Shown here in pieces: positions 1 to 10,890 of a stretch of 64,000 bases of DNA. The notes below the pieces were generated by a model. The model worked only from the letters and a program-made list of their open reading frames with translations, ran no database searches and was not told the origin of the DNA. Origin of the DNA: Micropterus salmoides (Eukaryota; Chordata; Actinopteri; Centrarchiformes; Centrarchidae). The position numbers and the translations under genes are program-made. How positions within the stretch are numbered: position 1 is the first letter of the stretch; each line of letters opens with the position of its first letter. The stretch is taken from positions 19,824,977 to 19,888,976 of the forward strand of contig NW_024043372.1 of the NCBI RefSeq assembly GCF_014851395.1, read 5' to 3'.

Positions 1-1420
1 TGCAATTGTTTGTCCTCACACAAGAAATGGGCAAACTTCAGATTTCTACATCTTAAAAGAGTAGTTATTGTAAAAACTTGACATAGCTGATATGAAAATA
101 TATTCAAGAGGGTGCCTTAAAATTTAATCAGGCCACCTCATACAGGGAGGCTGAGGTGTGACTATGGGTGCGTTCCGATCGTCCTGTAGTTCCCTGCTAA
201 GTGGACTGCATAGGGTATTCAGCCATTTTAGGTAAGATTCCAAACTGCAGGGAGCACAACATGTTCACTTCAAAGGGTACTGTGAACTGTGTAGGGAAGA
301 AGGGAACAACGGTTCATCACTTCGCAGGAAGTTGACAAGAAAGATTACCCATAAGCCTTTGCGCCTCATAGGAGCGGCAAAAAATAGAGCAGACCACAGA
401 GTTTGTATATCTGTAATTATTTTCGTTGTAACTAATGTTATCATTATTTATATGATAATTTCAGAGGTTAGGTTGCCTAAAAACAACAATGCTCATATGA
501 ATATTTTTAAGAATGACGCCGCATTTCTTGTAAATTAATCCAATCACATTCATTCACAAATAACATACATTTTAATAGAATATAAATAGAAGAAGTTATG
601 GAAATATAAGTTTTATAATTGTATCAGTTTTTTAAATGTATATTCAATATTTAATTTTAGTAAATGTCCACAGTAGCAGCGGGTATCCGAGGTATTTACG
701 TTACCAGGGTAACACGGTAACGGTGGAACTGACATGTGCTTTGATGATGTTGCAGGGTGTTCTGAATGGAAGAATTTTTTCGATGGAAGTTCCCATAACC
801 GACATTCCCTGTGCAGGGAGCAGGGAGTAGGGAGTACTGTTTATGTAAACTGTGGATCGTATTATGTTTTAGAGACTGTGGCCCTAGCTATATCACATTT
901 GGGAACTTTTAGATTTTGAAGAGCACCTAATTGATGCCTCAGATTAGTGCAGTTGTGATCCAAACAAACTAAAGTGGTTTGTGTCTATACTAGGGATGGG
1001 GAAAGAGTTATAGCTATGTATTGGTCATGATTAAGGTTCATCGAAATAAATTAGTGTTAGTCGGTGTTGGCAAAGCTCCTTGCAAACTGTACCATCTATT
1101 ACCACTTAATTAAGAAATGAAATGCAAGTTTGGAGTTTGTGGAGTCTCATGCAATGGGAGAAAATTTACAGTCCGATACCCCTGAGCCAGTACTGTGGCT
1201 GTGTTCTTATCTGACTTGTTGATGGAGAGAGTGAGAAGTACCGCATGAGGACGAACAGACGGTTACTGTCACACACTCCAGTGCCGTCCTGAAAGGTGCG
1301 CTGTCAAGCTTCTCCAAGAATCTACTGATGAAGGCCAACTGCCTGTCTGAAAACCCTGCAAGAGGAAACTACCTTATTACAATGCAAGTGTGACTGACTG
1401 ACTCAGTGTGGCTGCTTATA
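1..1420. other. Upstream intron sequence of grm2, no exon seen
   Basis: No coding exon is recognisable here. The grm2 exon beginning at 6085 starts in the middle of the ligand-binding domain, and the preceding coding exon (signal peptide and first part of the lobe) is not found anywhere in 1-6084, so this stretch is most likely intron of grm2. A degenerate inverted-repeat element probably occupies about 185-840. The remainder is AT-rich sequence without a feature I can name. Confidence 0.6.
185..840. repeat. Possible non-autonomous DNA transposon (MITE) with imperfect inverted ends
   Basis: The left end holds TAGTTCCCTGC followed by CTGCATAGGGTATTC. The right end, read on the opposite strand, holds TACTCCCTACTCCCTGC followed by CTGCACAGGGAATGTC. 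The two ends therefore resemble each other as imperfect terminal inverted repeats around about 600 bp of AT-rich non-coding sequence. No target-site duplication could be fixed and the family is not identified. Confidence 0.35.
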
Positions 1421-2641
1421 CACTCACCTAAAGGAATATTAGGAACACCATACTAATACTGTGTTTTACCCCCTTTCGCCTTCAGAACTGCCTTAATTCT
1501 ACGTGGCATTGATTCAACAAGGTGCTGAAAGCATTCTTTAGAAATGTTGGCCCATATTGATAGGATAGCATCTTGCAGTTGATGGAGATTTGTGGGATGC
1601 ACATCCAGGGCACGAAGCTCCCGTTCCACCACATCCCAAAGATGCTCTATTGGGTTGAGATCTGGTGACTGCGGGGGCCATTTTAGTACAGTGAACTCAT
1701 TGTCATGTTCAAGAAACCAATTTGAAATGACTCGAGCTTTGTGACATGGTGCATTATCCTGCTGGAAGTAGCCATCAGAGGATGGGTACATGGTGGCCAT
1801 AAAGGGATGGACATGGTCAGAAACAACGCTCAGGTAGGCCGTGGCATTTAAACGATGCCCAATTGGCACTAAGGGGCCTAAAGTGTGCCAAGAAAACATC
1901 CCCCACACCATTACACCACCACCACCAGCCTGCACAGTGGTAACAAGGCATGATGGATCCATGTTCTCATTCTGTTTACGCCAAAATCTGACTCTACCAT
2001 CTGAATGTCTCAACAGAAATCGAGACTCATCAGACCAGGCAACATTTTTCCAGTCTTCAACTGTCCAATTTTGGTGAGCTCTTGCAAATTGTAGCCTCTT
2101 TTTCCTATTTGTAGTGGAGATGAGTGGTACCCGGTGGGGTCTTCTGCTGTTGTAGCCCATCCGCCTCAAGGTTGTGCGTGTTGCGGCTTCACAAATGCTT
2201 TGCTGCATACCTCGGTTGTAACGAGTGGTTATTTCAGTAAAAGTTGCTCTTCTATCAGCTTGAATCAGTCGGCCCATTCTCCTCTGACCTCTAGCATCAA
2301 CAAGGCATTTTCGCCCACAGGACTGCCGCATACTGGATGTTTTTCCCTTTTCACACCATTCTTTGTAAACCCTAGAAATGGTTGTGCGTGAAAATCCCAG
2401 TAACTGAGCAGATTGTGAAATACTCAGACTGTCCCGTCTGGCACCAACAACCATGCCACGCTCGAAATTGCTTAAATCACCTTTCTTTCCCATTCTGACA
2501 TTCAGTTTGGAGTTCAGGAGATTGTCTTGACCAGGACCACACCCCTAAATGCATTGAAGCAACTGCCATGTGATTGGTTGATTAGATAATTGCATTAATG
2601 AGAAATTGAACAGGTGTTCCTAATAATCCTTTAGGTGAGTG
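1421..2641 (-). mobile_element. Complete Tc1/mariner DNA transposon, DD36E type
   Basis: The 1,221-bp element is bounded by terminal inverted repeats of 29 bp that differ at one position (1421-1449 against 2613-2641 reversed). Both begin CACTCACCTAAAGGA and end TATTAGGAACACC or ATTATTAGGAACACC. A TA dinucleotide lies immediately outside each end (1419-1420 and 2642-2643), the target duplication expected for Tc1/mariner. It carries one transposase gene on the minus strand and sits in the upstream intron of grm2, in the opposite direction to that gene. Near-identical ends and an open transposase suggest a fairly recent insertion. Confidence 0.93.
1453..2493 (-). CDS. Tc1-like transposase (DD36E), intact
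   Basis: This 346-codon open frame encodes a cut-and-paste transposase that would bind the element's inverted repeats and integrate at TA sites. The N-terminal part holds two helix-turn-helix segments: the first is around LSISQSAQLLGFSRTTISRV (about residues 22-41), the second comes before a GYNSRRP motif (about residues 113-119). The catalytic domain follows, with the first Asp in WSDESRF, the second in QQDNAPCH and the Glu in SPDLNPIEHLWD. Exactly 36 residues separate the second Asp from the Glu, so the triad is DD36E rather than the usual DD34E of Tc1. Length is normal for the family (about 340 residues) and there is no internal stop. The start ATG at 2493 is the only suitable one and lies about 150 bp inside the right end. 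Whether it is expressed cannot be seen. Confidence 0.93.
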   Translation of the reverse strand: MGKKGDLSNFERGMVVGARRDSLSISQSAQLLGFSRTTISRVYKEWCEKGKTSSMRQSCGRKCLVDARGQRRMGRLIQADRRATFTEITTRYNRGMQQSICEAATRTTLRRMGYNSRRPHRVPLISTTNRKKRLQFARAHQNWTVEDWKNVAWSDESRFLLRHSDGRVRFWRKQNENMDPSCLVTTVQAGGGGVMVWGMFSWHTLGPLVPIGHRLNATAYLSVVSDHVHPFMATMYPSSDGYFQQDNAPCHKARVISNWFLEHDNEFTVLKWPPQSPDLNPIEHLWDVVERELRALDVHPTNLHQLQDAILSIWANISKECFQHLVESMPRRIKAVLKAKGGKTQY

Positions 2642-3224
2642 TATGTTAGCCTGCTGCATGCAAAATACTATATATATATCCTAGGGAACATAAATGAATC
2701 AGAACATGCAGGGATACAGTCAGTCATTTCCCCATACATGAGCAATGGAAATCACGTCTCTCAGTGGGTAATTTGTTGAGACCTCTGCCCTATATTCTGC
2801 TACAAACGGTGGAGAGGACTACTGCTGAGTGCAGTGTGCTTGTCTAAATACATCATATTTACTCCATCCATCCCCTCAAGACTTTATAGTGTGCCAGTAT
2901 TTTATGGTGGCTCTTGTCTTTGGGGTGTTTTAGCTAAAGGAGGTTAAGCACATGGCTACCCGCAGATTAGGGTTAATGTCAGTAATTTCTGAGGCCAAAC
3001 AGTGTGTAGTCTCCTCTGGTTTTCTGAGTCCAGTAATGTATGTTTACAAAAGCTTCACTTTATATTAAGGCTGGCCATAGCAATGAAAAGGTGTCTGGAG
3101 GAGAGAATTGTGCACTCAGAAAGTGTAATGCAAGAAAACTCTTAAATGGAAGTAAACAATAAACTAGAAAAAGAGCTTATAGTCATGCTAGTGGCTTCCT
3201 GAGGTTGTACTTACATTGTAGGTT

Positions 3225-3345
3225 CAGTGGTTCTTTGAGCTCAATGCTAACTTCAGCATGCTAAAATGCTCACAATGACAATGTTAACATGCTGATTTTT
3301 AGCAGGTATTATGTTTACCATGTTCACCATCTTAGATTAAGGTTT
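3225..3345. repeat. Fragment of a dispersed teleost repeat rich in GCTAAC/GCATG words
   Basis: The text around CATGCTAAAATGCTCACAATG and AACATGCTGATTTTTAGCAG recurs with changes at about 42500-42680, and a related part occurs at 50610-50890. I recognise this as a very common interspersed repeat of fish genomes but do not assign a class. Confidence 0.6.
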
Positions 3346-4189
3346 TAATTTTTTATTTTTTCATTACGAAGGCCTAATTGTTTCTATTTCTATTACTCTG
3401 TTGAACTGTATGTAAAGACTTCTGATACCATTTCCTCCGCTGACGCACTGGTAAAACGGCCGTCAGTAAAATACATGTTGCAGACTGTATATAAGACGGT
3501 GGCAGGTGAAAGTGCGACATGTTTTCTGTCATCTGTCCTCCAACACCGCACGCACAAATGCCATAATGACAATGAACAGCAAACTAAACCAGGAGGAGGA
3601 AAATAAAATGAAGACCCTCTGTTAGCTAACTTTCTGCAATAACTGCTAGCTAACTACACCTGGCTAACTACAACTTAGTTAACTAAACTAGAAAGACAAA
3701 CCAACAATCAGACACAGAGAGACATTACTGTAAGTTCTAAGTAAATTACATGATAAATTGGTTAGCTAGCTCACAACGATGTTTATAGGTTTGATGCTCT
3801 GACTTAACGAGGCATGACAGTGCGCTGCGCAAGCTTGGAGAATGACGTATGACTTATGGAACTACATGTCACTACTGTATGTGTATGTACCTTTTTATAT
3901 ACAGTCTGTGTTATGTACACATATACACTACTGTCATATGTCACCACCCCGTTTTAACAACTAAGCAACGTTTACAACTTTGAGCACAAAATTAAGCTAT
4001 TTGTCAAAAAATGTTTGGCGAACTATGTGGGTAATCAACATTGTAAGAAAATATGAAAAATATGAAATATCATAGAAATGTCAAAATACACTGGAGGGGG
4101 GCTTTAACACACAGCTGAGGCTGATCGGAATTATTAGTTTGGTTGTAAATCAAGAAAAATGACTTGATGGTAAGACTAGATGAAAGAGG

Positions 4190-4345
4190 ATCAGGGCAGC
4201 ACCAAAGTTACTTTGTGACATTAATCCATGTACCAAATTTTATGAAAATCTAGTAATTAGTTTTTTAGTTATGTCAGTCTGGACCAAAGTTATGGACCAA
4301 CTGACTGTCAGGTTGACATTGCCATCCCTAGAGCTATGCCACTAG
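4190..4345. repeat. Fragment of dispersed repeat shared with 62700-62840
   Basis: The sequence AGTCTGGACCAAAGT followed by a run of CCAACTGAC and then GCCATCCCTAGAGC is matched near 62765-62840 by AGTCTGGACCAAAGT, CCAACCAACC and CCATCCCCAGAGCC. The same fish repeat family also contributes the wording GACCAAAGT...CCAACTG near 42720. Confidence 0.5.
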
Positions 4346-5474
4346 CAGGACTACGAAAAGATCGTTGAGTAACGTGTTCAGGGTTTACACCACATGCAGA
4401 ATTCTAGTGCACATAACGATTGATAGCTCTGTTTAAGTTCTCGTGGGTTGGAATGAGTGAGCTGTAACAGAGAATAGTACTTTTAATGGGACTTAGTGTG
4501 AGTGTGGAAGGTTCCAATTGAATCCACTGGGATGCCATTGTTTGGGAAGCCTCCAGGCATACAATGATGCCTGAGGGAGGAGGTAGTCATATTGAAGCTC
4601 ATGGGTATTTACTAATCACCACTGTGTCTCATGAGGAATCCCGCAAAATGACAAGTTTTCACCAGCTCTCACCTCTGTAATGCTGTGTGGGAAAATAATT
4701 GCCATGATAAATGTTATGACTCTGACACAATCATTTCAGCAGGCTTGTGTCCAACATGGATGCCTTGCTAAGTTCCCAGTCAAAGAATATCATCCAACTC
4801 AGCACCACAAAACTATCATCTCCACAAGGAAATCAATATATTTGTCTGGGTTAGGTGGGCATCATAACATCTGACAGAATCTGTCATGAGACTTGAATGA
4901 CTTGACAGAATGGTTTTAACTCGAGAAAGCAACAAAACACACCGATACAAATCTTATCTCTGGGCCATTGTTGCTGTTGATATCTGGCACTATCTGTGAA
5001 GGGATGTGTGGCACCAGCTGCTGGTGATGTGGATCCCTGACAGAGTAAACAGTTTAAGATAGAGGAGCATTGAATTGTCGTTGTTTCCACTGCCAGTCTC
5101 CGCCACAGAGCAGAAGCACATCAGACATCAGCTCTGCCCTTTAACTACAGACCATGGATATCTACAAGTTAAAAGATGCTGAAAAACACTTCAGAGGTTT
5201 AAAATGCAGCATTGCAGCATTTTGTTCACTCTAGTGCCATTTAAACCATAAGAATGTTGTAACAGTGAGCAATCTGAATGTTTGCCATCTCCTCAAGAAT
5301 CTGCAAATGGATCAATCTAGATCTGTTAAGGTGGCTAAAGTCAACATTTTTAGAATAAAAATGGATAATACGTTTATGTGTAATGTAATTGGGGTTGCTC
5401 ATTGTAACAAAGTCACGGATAATAATCACCCAACTCAGTTCCCCTCAGCTCTACGGAACATTAGAATGTATTTT

Positions 5475-5510
5475 AGCTCACTGTTTTGGTAGGGACCAAA
5501 ACAGTGAGCT
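5475..5510. repeat. Perfect 16-bp hairpin with 4-nt loop
   Basis: AGCTCACTGTTTTGGT (5475-5490) is followed by AGGG and then by its exact reverse complement ACCAAAACAGTGAGCT (5495-5510). It lies in the grm2 intron about 570 bp before the exon at 6085. It may be a transposon relic or a small fold-back; the stem is too short for a normal pre-miRNA. Confidence 0.85.
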
Positions 5511-6084
5511 TAAAGGAGAGTGATTTTACCAGGTGGCCAAAAAATGACGAATCAGTGCTAACGTTGTCTCTGTCTGCTAGATGTATAAATAGGCAACTGT
5601 ATGTGAAAAAGTTTGCCATGTTAACTTAAAAGGTAAAGATACTATATTAATTTTGTGTTCACCGGCTTGTATCCACTGCCCCCAAGGAGCCAAAAATCAC
5701 ATTTTAGAGAAGCAATACGGCTGTTTTGAAATGCCAATGCCAAGAATCCACACAAGCAAACTATTATCACCAATAATGATTACCTGTGACTGACATTGTC
5801 CCATGCAAGTTGTAAACTAACCCGCAGCAACTACTGCTATAAATTCCCAAAATATAACTTATCAAATAAAGGTTTCCCCTCACTAAATAAAAGTTTCCCC
5901 AGGCATTCTGAGCAATCTAAGATGCACACCATGGTTCGTGTCACTCCATTGCCATTGAAACTATATCCAATAAAGGGGTAATAAATATATATAAAACAAT
6001 AATTAAAAAATATATTGATAAAGATTATGCAAGTATGAAATTAAGCTTAATATACCCAATGAAATATATCCCTTCTTTTTCCAG

Positions 6085-9000
6085 GTGGCCAACCTTCTGC
6101 GATTGTTCCAGATCCCTCAGATCAGCTATGCCTCTACCAGTTCAAAGCTCAGCGATAAGACCCGCTATGACTACTTCGCCCGCACTGTGCCCCCTGACTT
6201 CTACCAGGCTAAGGCTATGGCTGAGATCCTGCGTTTCTTCAACTGGACCTACGTGTCTACAGTAGCATCAGAGGGCGACTATGGTGAGACTGGCATTGAT
6301 GCCTTCCAGCAGGAGGCCCGCACTCGCCAAATCTGCATCGCCACTTCAGCCAAGGTGAGCCGCTCCATGAACCGCCAGAGCTATGATAATGTGATCCGCT
6401 CTCTGCAGCAGAAGTCCAATGCCAAGGTGGTCGTCTTGTTTACCCGCAGTGAAGATGCCCGTGAGCTGCTGGTGGCTGCTGCTCGCATGAATGCAACATT
6501 CATCTGGGTGGCCAGTGATGGATGGGGAGCTCAAGAGAGTGTGGTGAGAGGCAGCGAAACTGCAGCAGACAATGCTTTCACCATTGAGCTGGCCTCCTAC
6601 CCAATTAGAGAATTTGAAGACTATTTCACCAAGCTGAACCCATACACCAACACAAGGAACCCGTGGTTCAAAGAGTTCTGGGAGCACCGGTTTGGCTGTA
6701 GTCTCCAGGAACCTGGCTGTAGTGAACACAGCCTACGAGATGGAACGTTTGAGCAGGAGTCCAAGATCATGTTTGTGGTAAACGCAGTCTATGCCATGGC
6801 CTATGCTCTGCACAACATGAGGCAAGCTGTATGCTCCAATACATCCAAAGTCTGTGATGCCATGAAACCAGGTAACGGCAAAAGGTTCTACAAGGAGTTT
6901 ATCTTGAAGACCAAGTTTGAAGGTAGGCACAGCAATGAAAGCAAACACAGACAAAATGTTTCACGCTAACAAGAACACTTGTGTTAAATGTTCCTTTTTT
7001 CATGTGAAATTGTTTTTAAATAGCTGACAATGGGATCTGAAGGTTTTAATGTAAAGCAAACGGGGGTTGCAAATAAGCATGGCACTGGATTAAGACTTCA
7101 AATTATTTCCTCTGCCGCACTAAAAAGGGATTTGTAATTATTCAATTAGCAAAAATAAATCATGAATTAGCTTGGAGGAATCAGTGGGAGGGGACCCTAT
7201 CTAGAAGGTACTATTCTGAGAATACTGGATATGTGTTGGATGAATGAATACTCACATTTTGATTAGCTTAAATGGCAGAAAAACTGTGTGTTGAGTATTA
7301 AGAGCACTTTATTAATTGTATGCATCAATTTTTATGAAAATACTAGATGAATGCACAGTACTATTAGTGTTATTACTACTATTTCCCATCCTTCAGCTGG
7401 GTGAAGGATGGGATACAGTGGTAATACATGGAATTTTATGTTGTTACAATGAGTCTTTTAATTTTCTATCATCCTTGACTTAAAAATCCTTTACAGTAGC
7501 TTTAAGTCTACATTTCTTTATTTTTGCCTCCTACCAGCTCCGTTCAGACCTGCTGACACTGAAAACATGGTTCGCTTTGACTCTTTTGGTGACAGCATCA
7601 GCCGCTACAACATCTTTCATTATCACAAAGAAGAGGAGAAGTTCGTCTACAGGAAGGTTGGCTACTGGGACCAGAACCTTACCCTGAACACCACCCTGGT
7701 GCCCTGGCATGGCCACGTACCACCAACCTCCCAGTGTAGCGACCCCTGCAGGAAGAATGAGGTGAAGAGCATGCAGCCTGGAGACGTGTGCTGCTGGATC
7801 TGTATTCCCTGTCAGCCCTATCAGTACCTGCAGGATGAGTTCACCTGTGCTGACTGCACCTTCGGTCAGTGGCCCCTGGCCAATTTGACTGGCTGCTATG
7901 ATCTGCCTGAAGAATACATCCGGTGGGAGGATGCCTGGGCTATTGGGCCTGTTTCCATCTCCTGCCTTGGTATACTATGTACTCTATCAGTAGTTGCCCT
8001 GTTCTTTAAGCACAATGAGACACCTGTGGTTAAAGCAAGTGGACGTGAACTCTCTTACATCCTCTTGCTGGGAGTGCTAATGTGCTACCTCATGACGTTT
8101 ATCTACATTGCCAAGCCTTCCACTGCTGTTTGCACCCTACGCCGACTAGGTCTGGGCACCTCGTTCGCAGTGTGTTACTCAGCTCTTCTAACCAAGACCA
8201 ACCGCATCGCTCGGATCTTCAGCGGGGTGAAGGATGGAGCCCAGCGGCCGCGCTTCATCAGCCCCGCCTCCCAGGTAGCTATCTGCGGTGCTCTTATCTC
8301 CTGCCAGCTACTAGTGGCTCTTACCTGGCTGCTGGTGGAGGTGCCAGGGGTTCGGAAGGAGGTGAGCCCGGAGAGGAGAGACGTGGTCACCCTCAAATGC
8401 AACAGCAGGGACTCCAGCATGCTCATGTCACTCACCTACAACTGCATCCTCATCATCCTCTGCACTGTCTACGCTTTCAAGACGCGAAAGTGCCCTGAAA
8501 ATTTCAATGAGGCCAAGTTCATTGGGTTCACCATGTACACCACGTGCATCATCTGGCTCGCTTTCCAGCCCATCTTCTATGTCACTGCCAGTGACTACAG
8601 GGTAACTATCTATGAAAATGTTTTTTTATAAAGTCAGTTGAGTGTTTATAATCTATATTTCTAGAAACTTCTCAAGTCCACTGTTGTGGAATAATGTAAA
8701 CTTAGTCTATAAATGACTATCCCTAGTGTGTTCATCATTGCTAAAGAAGAAGGTGTCACTTTCCGATTCCATTTGATCACCGTCACCCAGACCCATGAAA
8801 GAGCAAGCTTTCTTTCATGTGGGTTGAAGGATATTTCAAGACAAGAACAAAGACTCAGGAGACAGATCAGGCAGGAATATACAGATAGAAATAATTAATG
8901 ACAGTCAAACTGATTTATTGAATCGGGGCTAGTAAATGCTTAATGATGCATTTCAGGAGCAAAAGATGAATTCTGGAGATTTATTACAGTTAGTGGTATT

Positions 9001-10808
9001 AGATACTAAGACTCAATCACAACTGGCACTATATAGATAACTCACTAGGCAGTGTTATGACCTGTGGTAAAAATAATTGTAAGCAGGGAGTGCTGGCTCA
9101 TTTAGTGGAATCGCCTACCTGATAATTAGTGGAAATATGACATATCTGCTGCAGAGTTGTCACAAGGGGATAACATTTTGCAGCTATTAGCCTTTACACA
9201 AATGGCTAAAGGCTGCATTTACCCTGCATCACACAAATGACAATAATACATGGGCTGAATATGCAAAACTATTACTGGGCTTGTCTGAAAGATGCAACAG
9301 GCCAAACATTTGAGTATTCATACTATTTTTCCCAAGTAGAATATTTATAGCTGCAAGGACAAATTCATGTATTTCTCTATGCAGTGTGAAGTAAGACAAA
9401 TAAGACAAAATAACAGGCATAACACTGACAGGCCATGTAAATTTTGAGTGCTGTTGCCCTGGGCAGACTCAAGGGTGCTGCTACAGCATTTGGTCAGGGT
9501 GTGCAACAAGGCCTTTGTTGTGCAAACAGATGGGGGGAGGTCTAGGATCACACAAGCTTTCTATCATCATGTACCTTAGGCTTTTCATGTCTGTGGTGAT
9601 CAGCCTCTCTGGCACCGTGAACCAAAAACCTTTACCTTTCGTGATCCCCAGTGGGATATATTAGACCGGCTGAACATTGTAGAATATAAGGCTTTATACT
9701 GAAGAGGCAGCACAGAGAGTAATTGAAAGAATGAGTGGTTTGGCACTGCAACAGAGACCTTGATGCTTTGGTTCTGTGACACCAATAATAATTGCCGGTG
9801 GTTCAGTTGCCACATTCCAAATTAGGGTTGGATAGCACAGAAATATTCTAATGAGAGACTAGCCTTGCTGCCCAGTGAATCATGATGAACTCAAGGTTTC
9901 ACTGTTGGTCATTCTCTTATTTCCAGAAACATTTACATGTGAATTATTTCACGTTCACCTGTACATTTCATTCTTCTAATTGGATCAAAAGTCCTCATTA
10001 TCTCTATAGATATAGTCAATGCCTGAGGTAATGTGCACTGATTAATTATACATTTATCTTTTTAAGATAATTGTCATAAATTCACATACTGAATCATAAA
10101 AGTAAAAATTATTATTAAATTAATGTTATATCCAAATTAAAATACAAATATCAGTTGACAAACTGCAAAGATATCCATCAATATAAATATAATCAATCAT
10201 ATAAATATGATAAAAGATTTTAAAAGACAGCATTAAAAAAACTGTAAAATTGTAATCTCATTCTCTTTGCTGTTAGTTTTAAAGCAAGAAGGCAAGAAAG
10301 AAGCAAGAAGAACAGCATGTTTAACACAGTGACACATCCTATTGGTGCTTCATAATTATTTGTAGAGCTAAATTAATTGGAAATAGCTACTAAAAAGACA
10401 TCTTTATGCTGAAAAAGGTAAGTAGCTGGAGACAAGTGAAGTACTAGTACCAATGTCTTGGCGGCATTTTCACCAGTTATGTCTGTGGTCTAAAGCTTAA
10501 ATGAGTGAGGACTTCTCATATTTCTGCAGTGTTGTTGTTGTGCGGTGTGTTTGGGAAGGATTTCACTTCATGCTGTGGTTCTGCAAATAGAAGTTCCTGG
10601 ACTGCAGGGGTAACCAGTGGGGTGGGAAGAGATGGTGCACATGAAGATGACCCCAGCAGTCAGCTCACATTAGCAGCTGAAATATGACTAACAAGGCCCT
10701 GACTTTCCAGGACAGCCAGCTGTGCTTATTCCAGGTTCTTCTTCTTGCCCTGGTCTCTATGCACACGCAGATGCACAATTAGAATTGCTAACATTCATAA
10801 TTGACAAC

Positions 10809-10890
<82 letters not shown>

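Larger units (their letters stand above)
2642..6084. other. Intron of grm2 with scattered repeats
   Basis: No exon is recognised. The stretch contains two fragments of a dispersed teleost repeat (about 3225-3345 and 4190-4345) and a perfect 16-bp hairpin (5475-5510). It ends in a polypyrimidine tract and CAG acceptor at 6082-6084, directly before the first grm2 exon of the window. Confidence 0.6.

Noticed and set aside
6346..6729. Minus-strand open frame of 127 codons
   Set aside because: Shadow of the grm2 exon 6085-6922.
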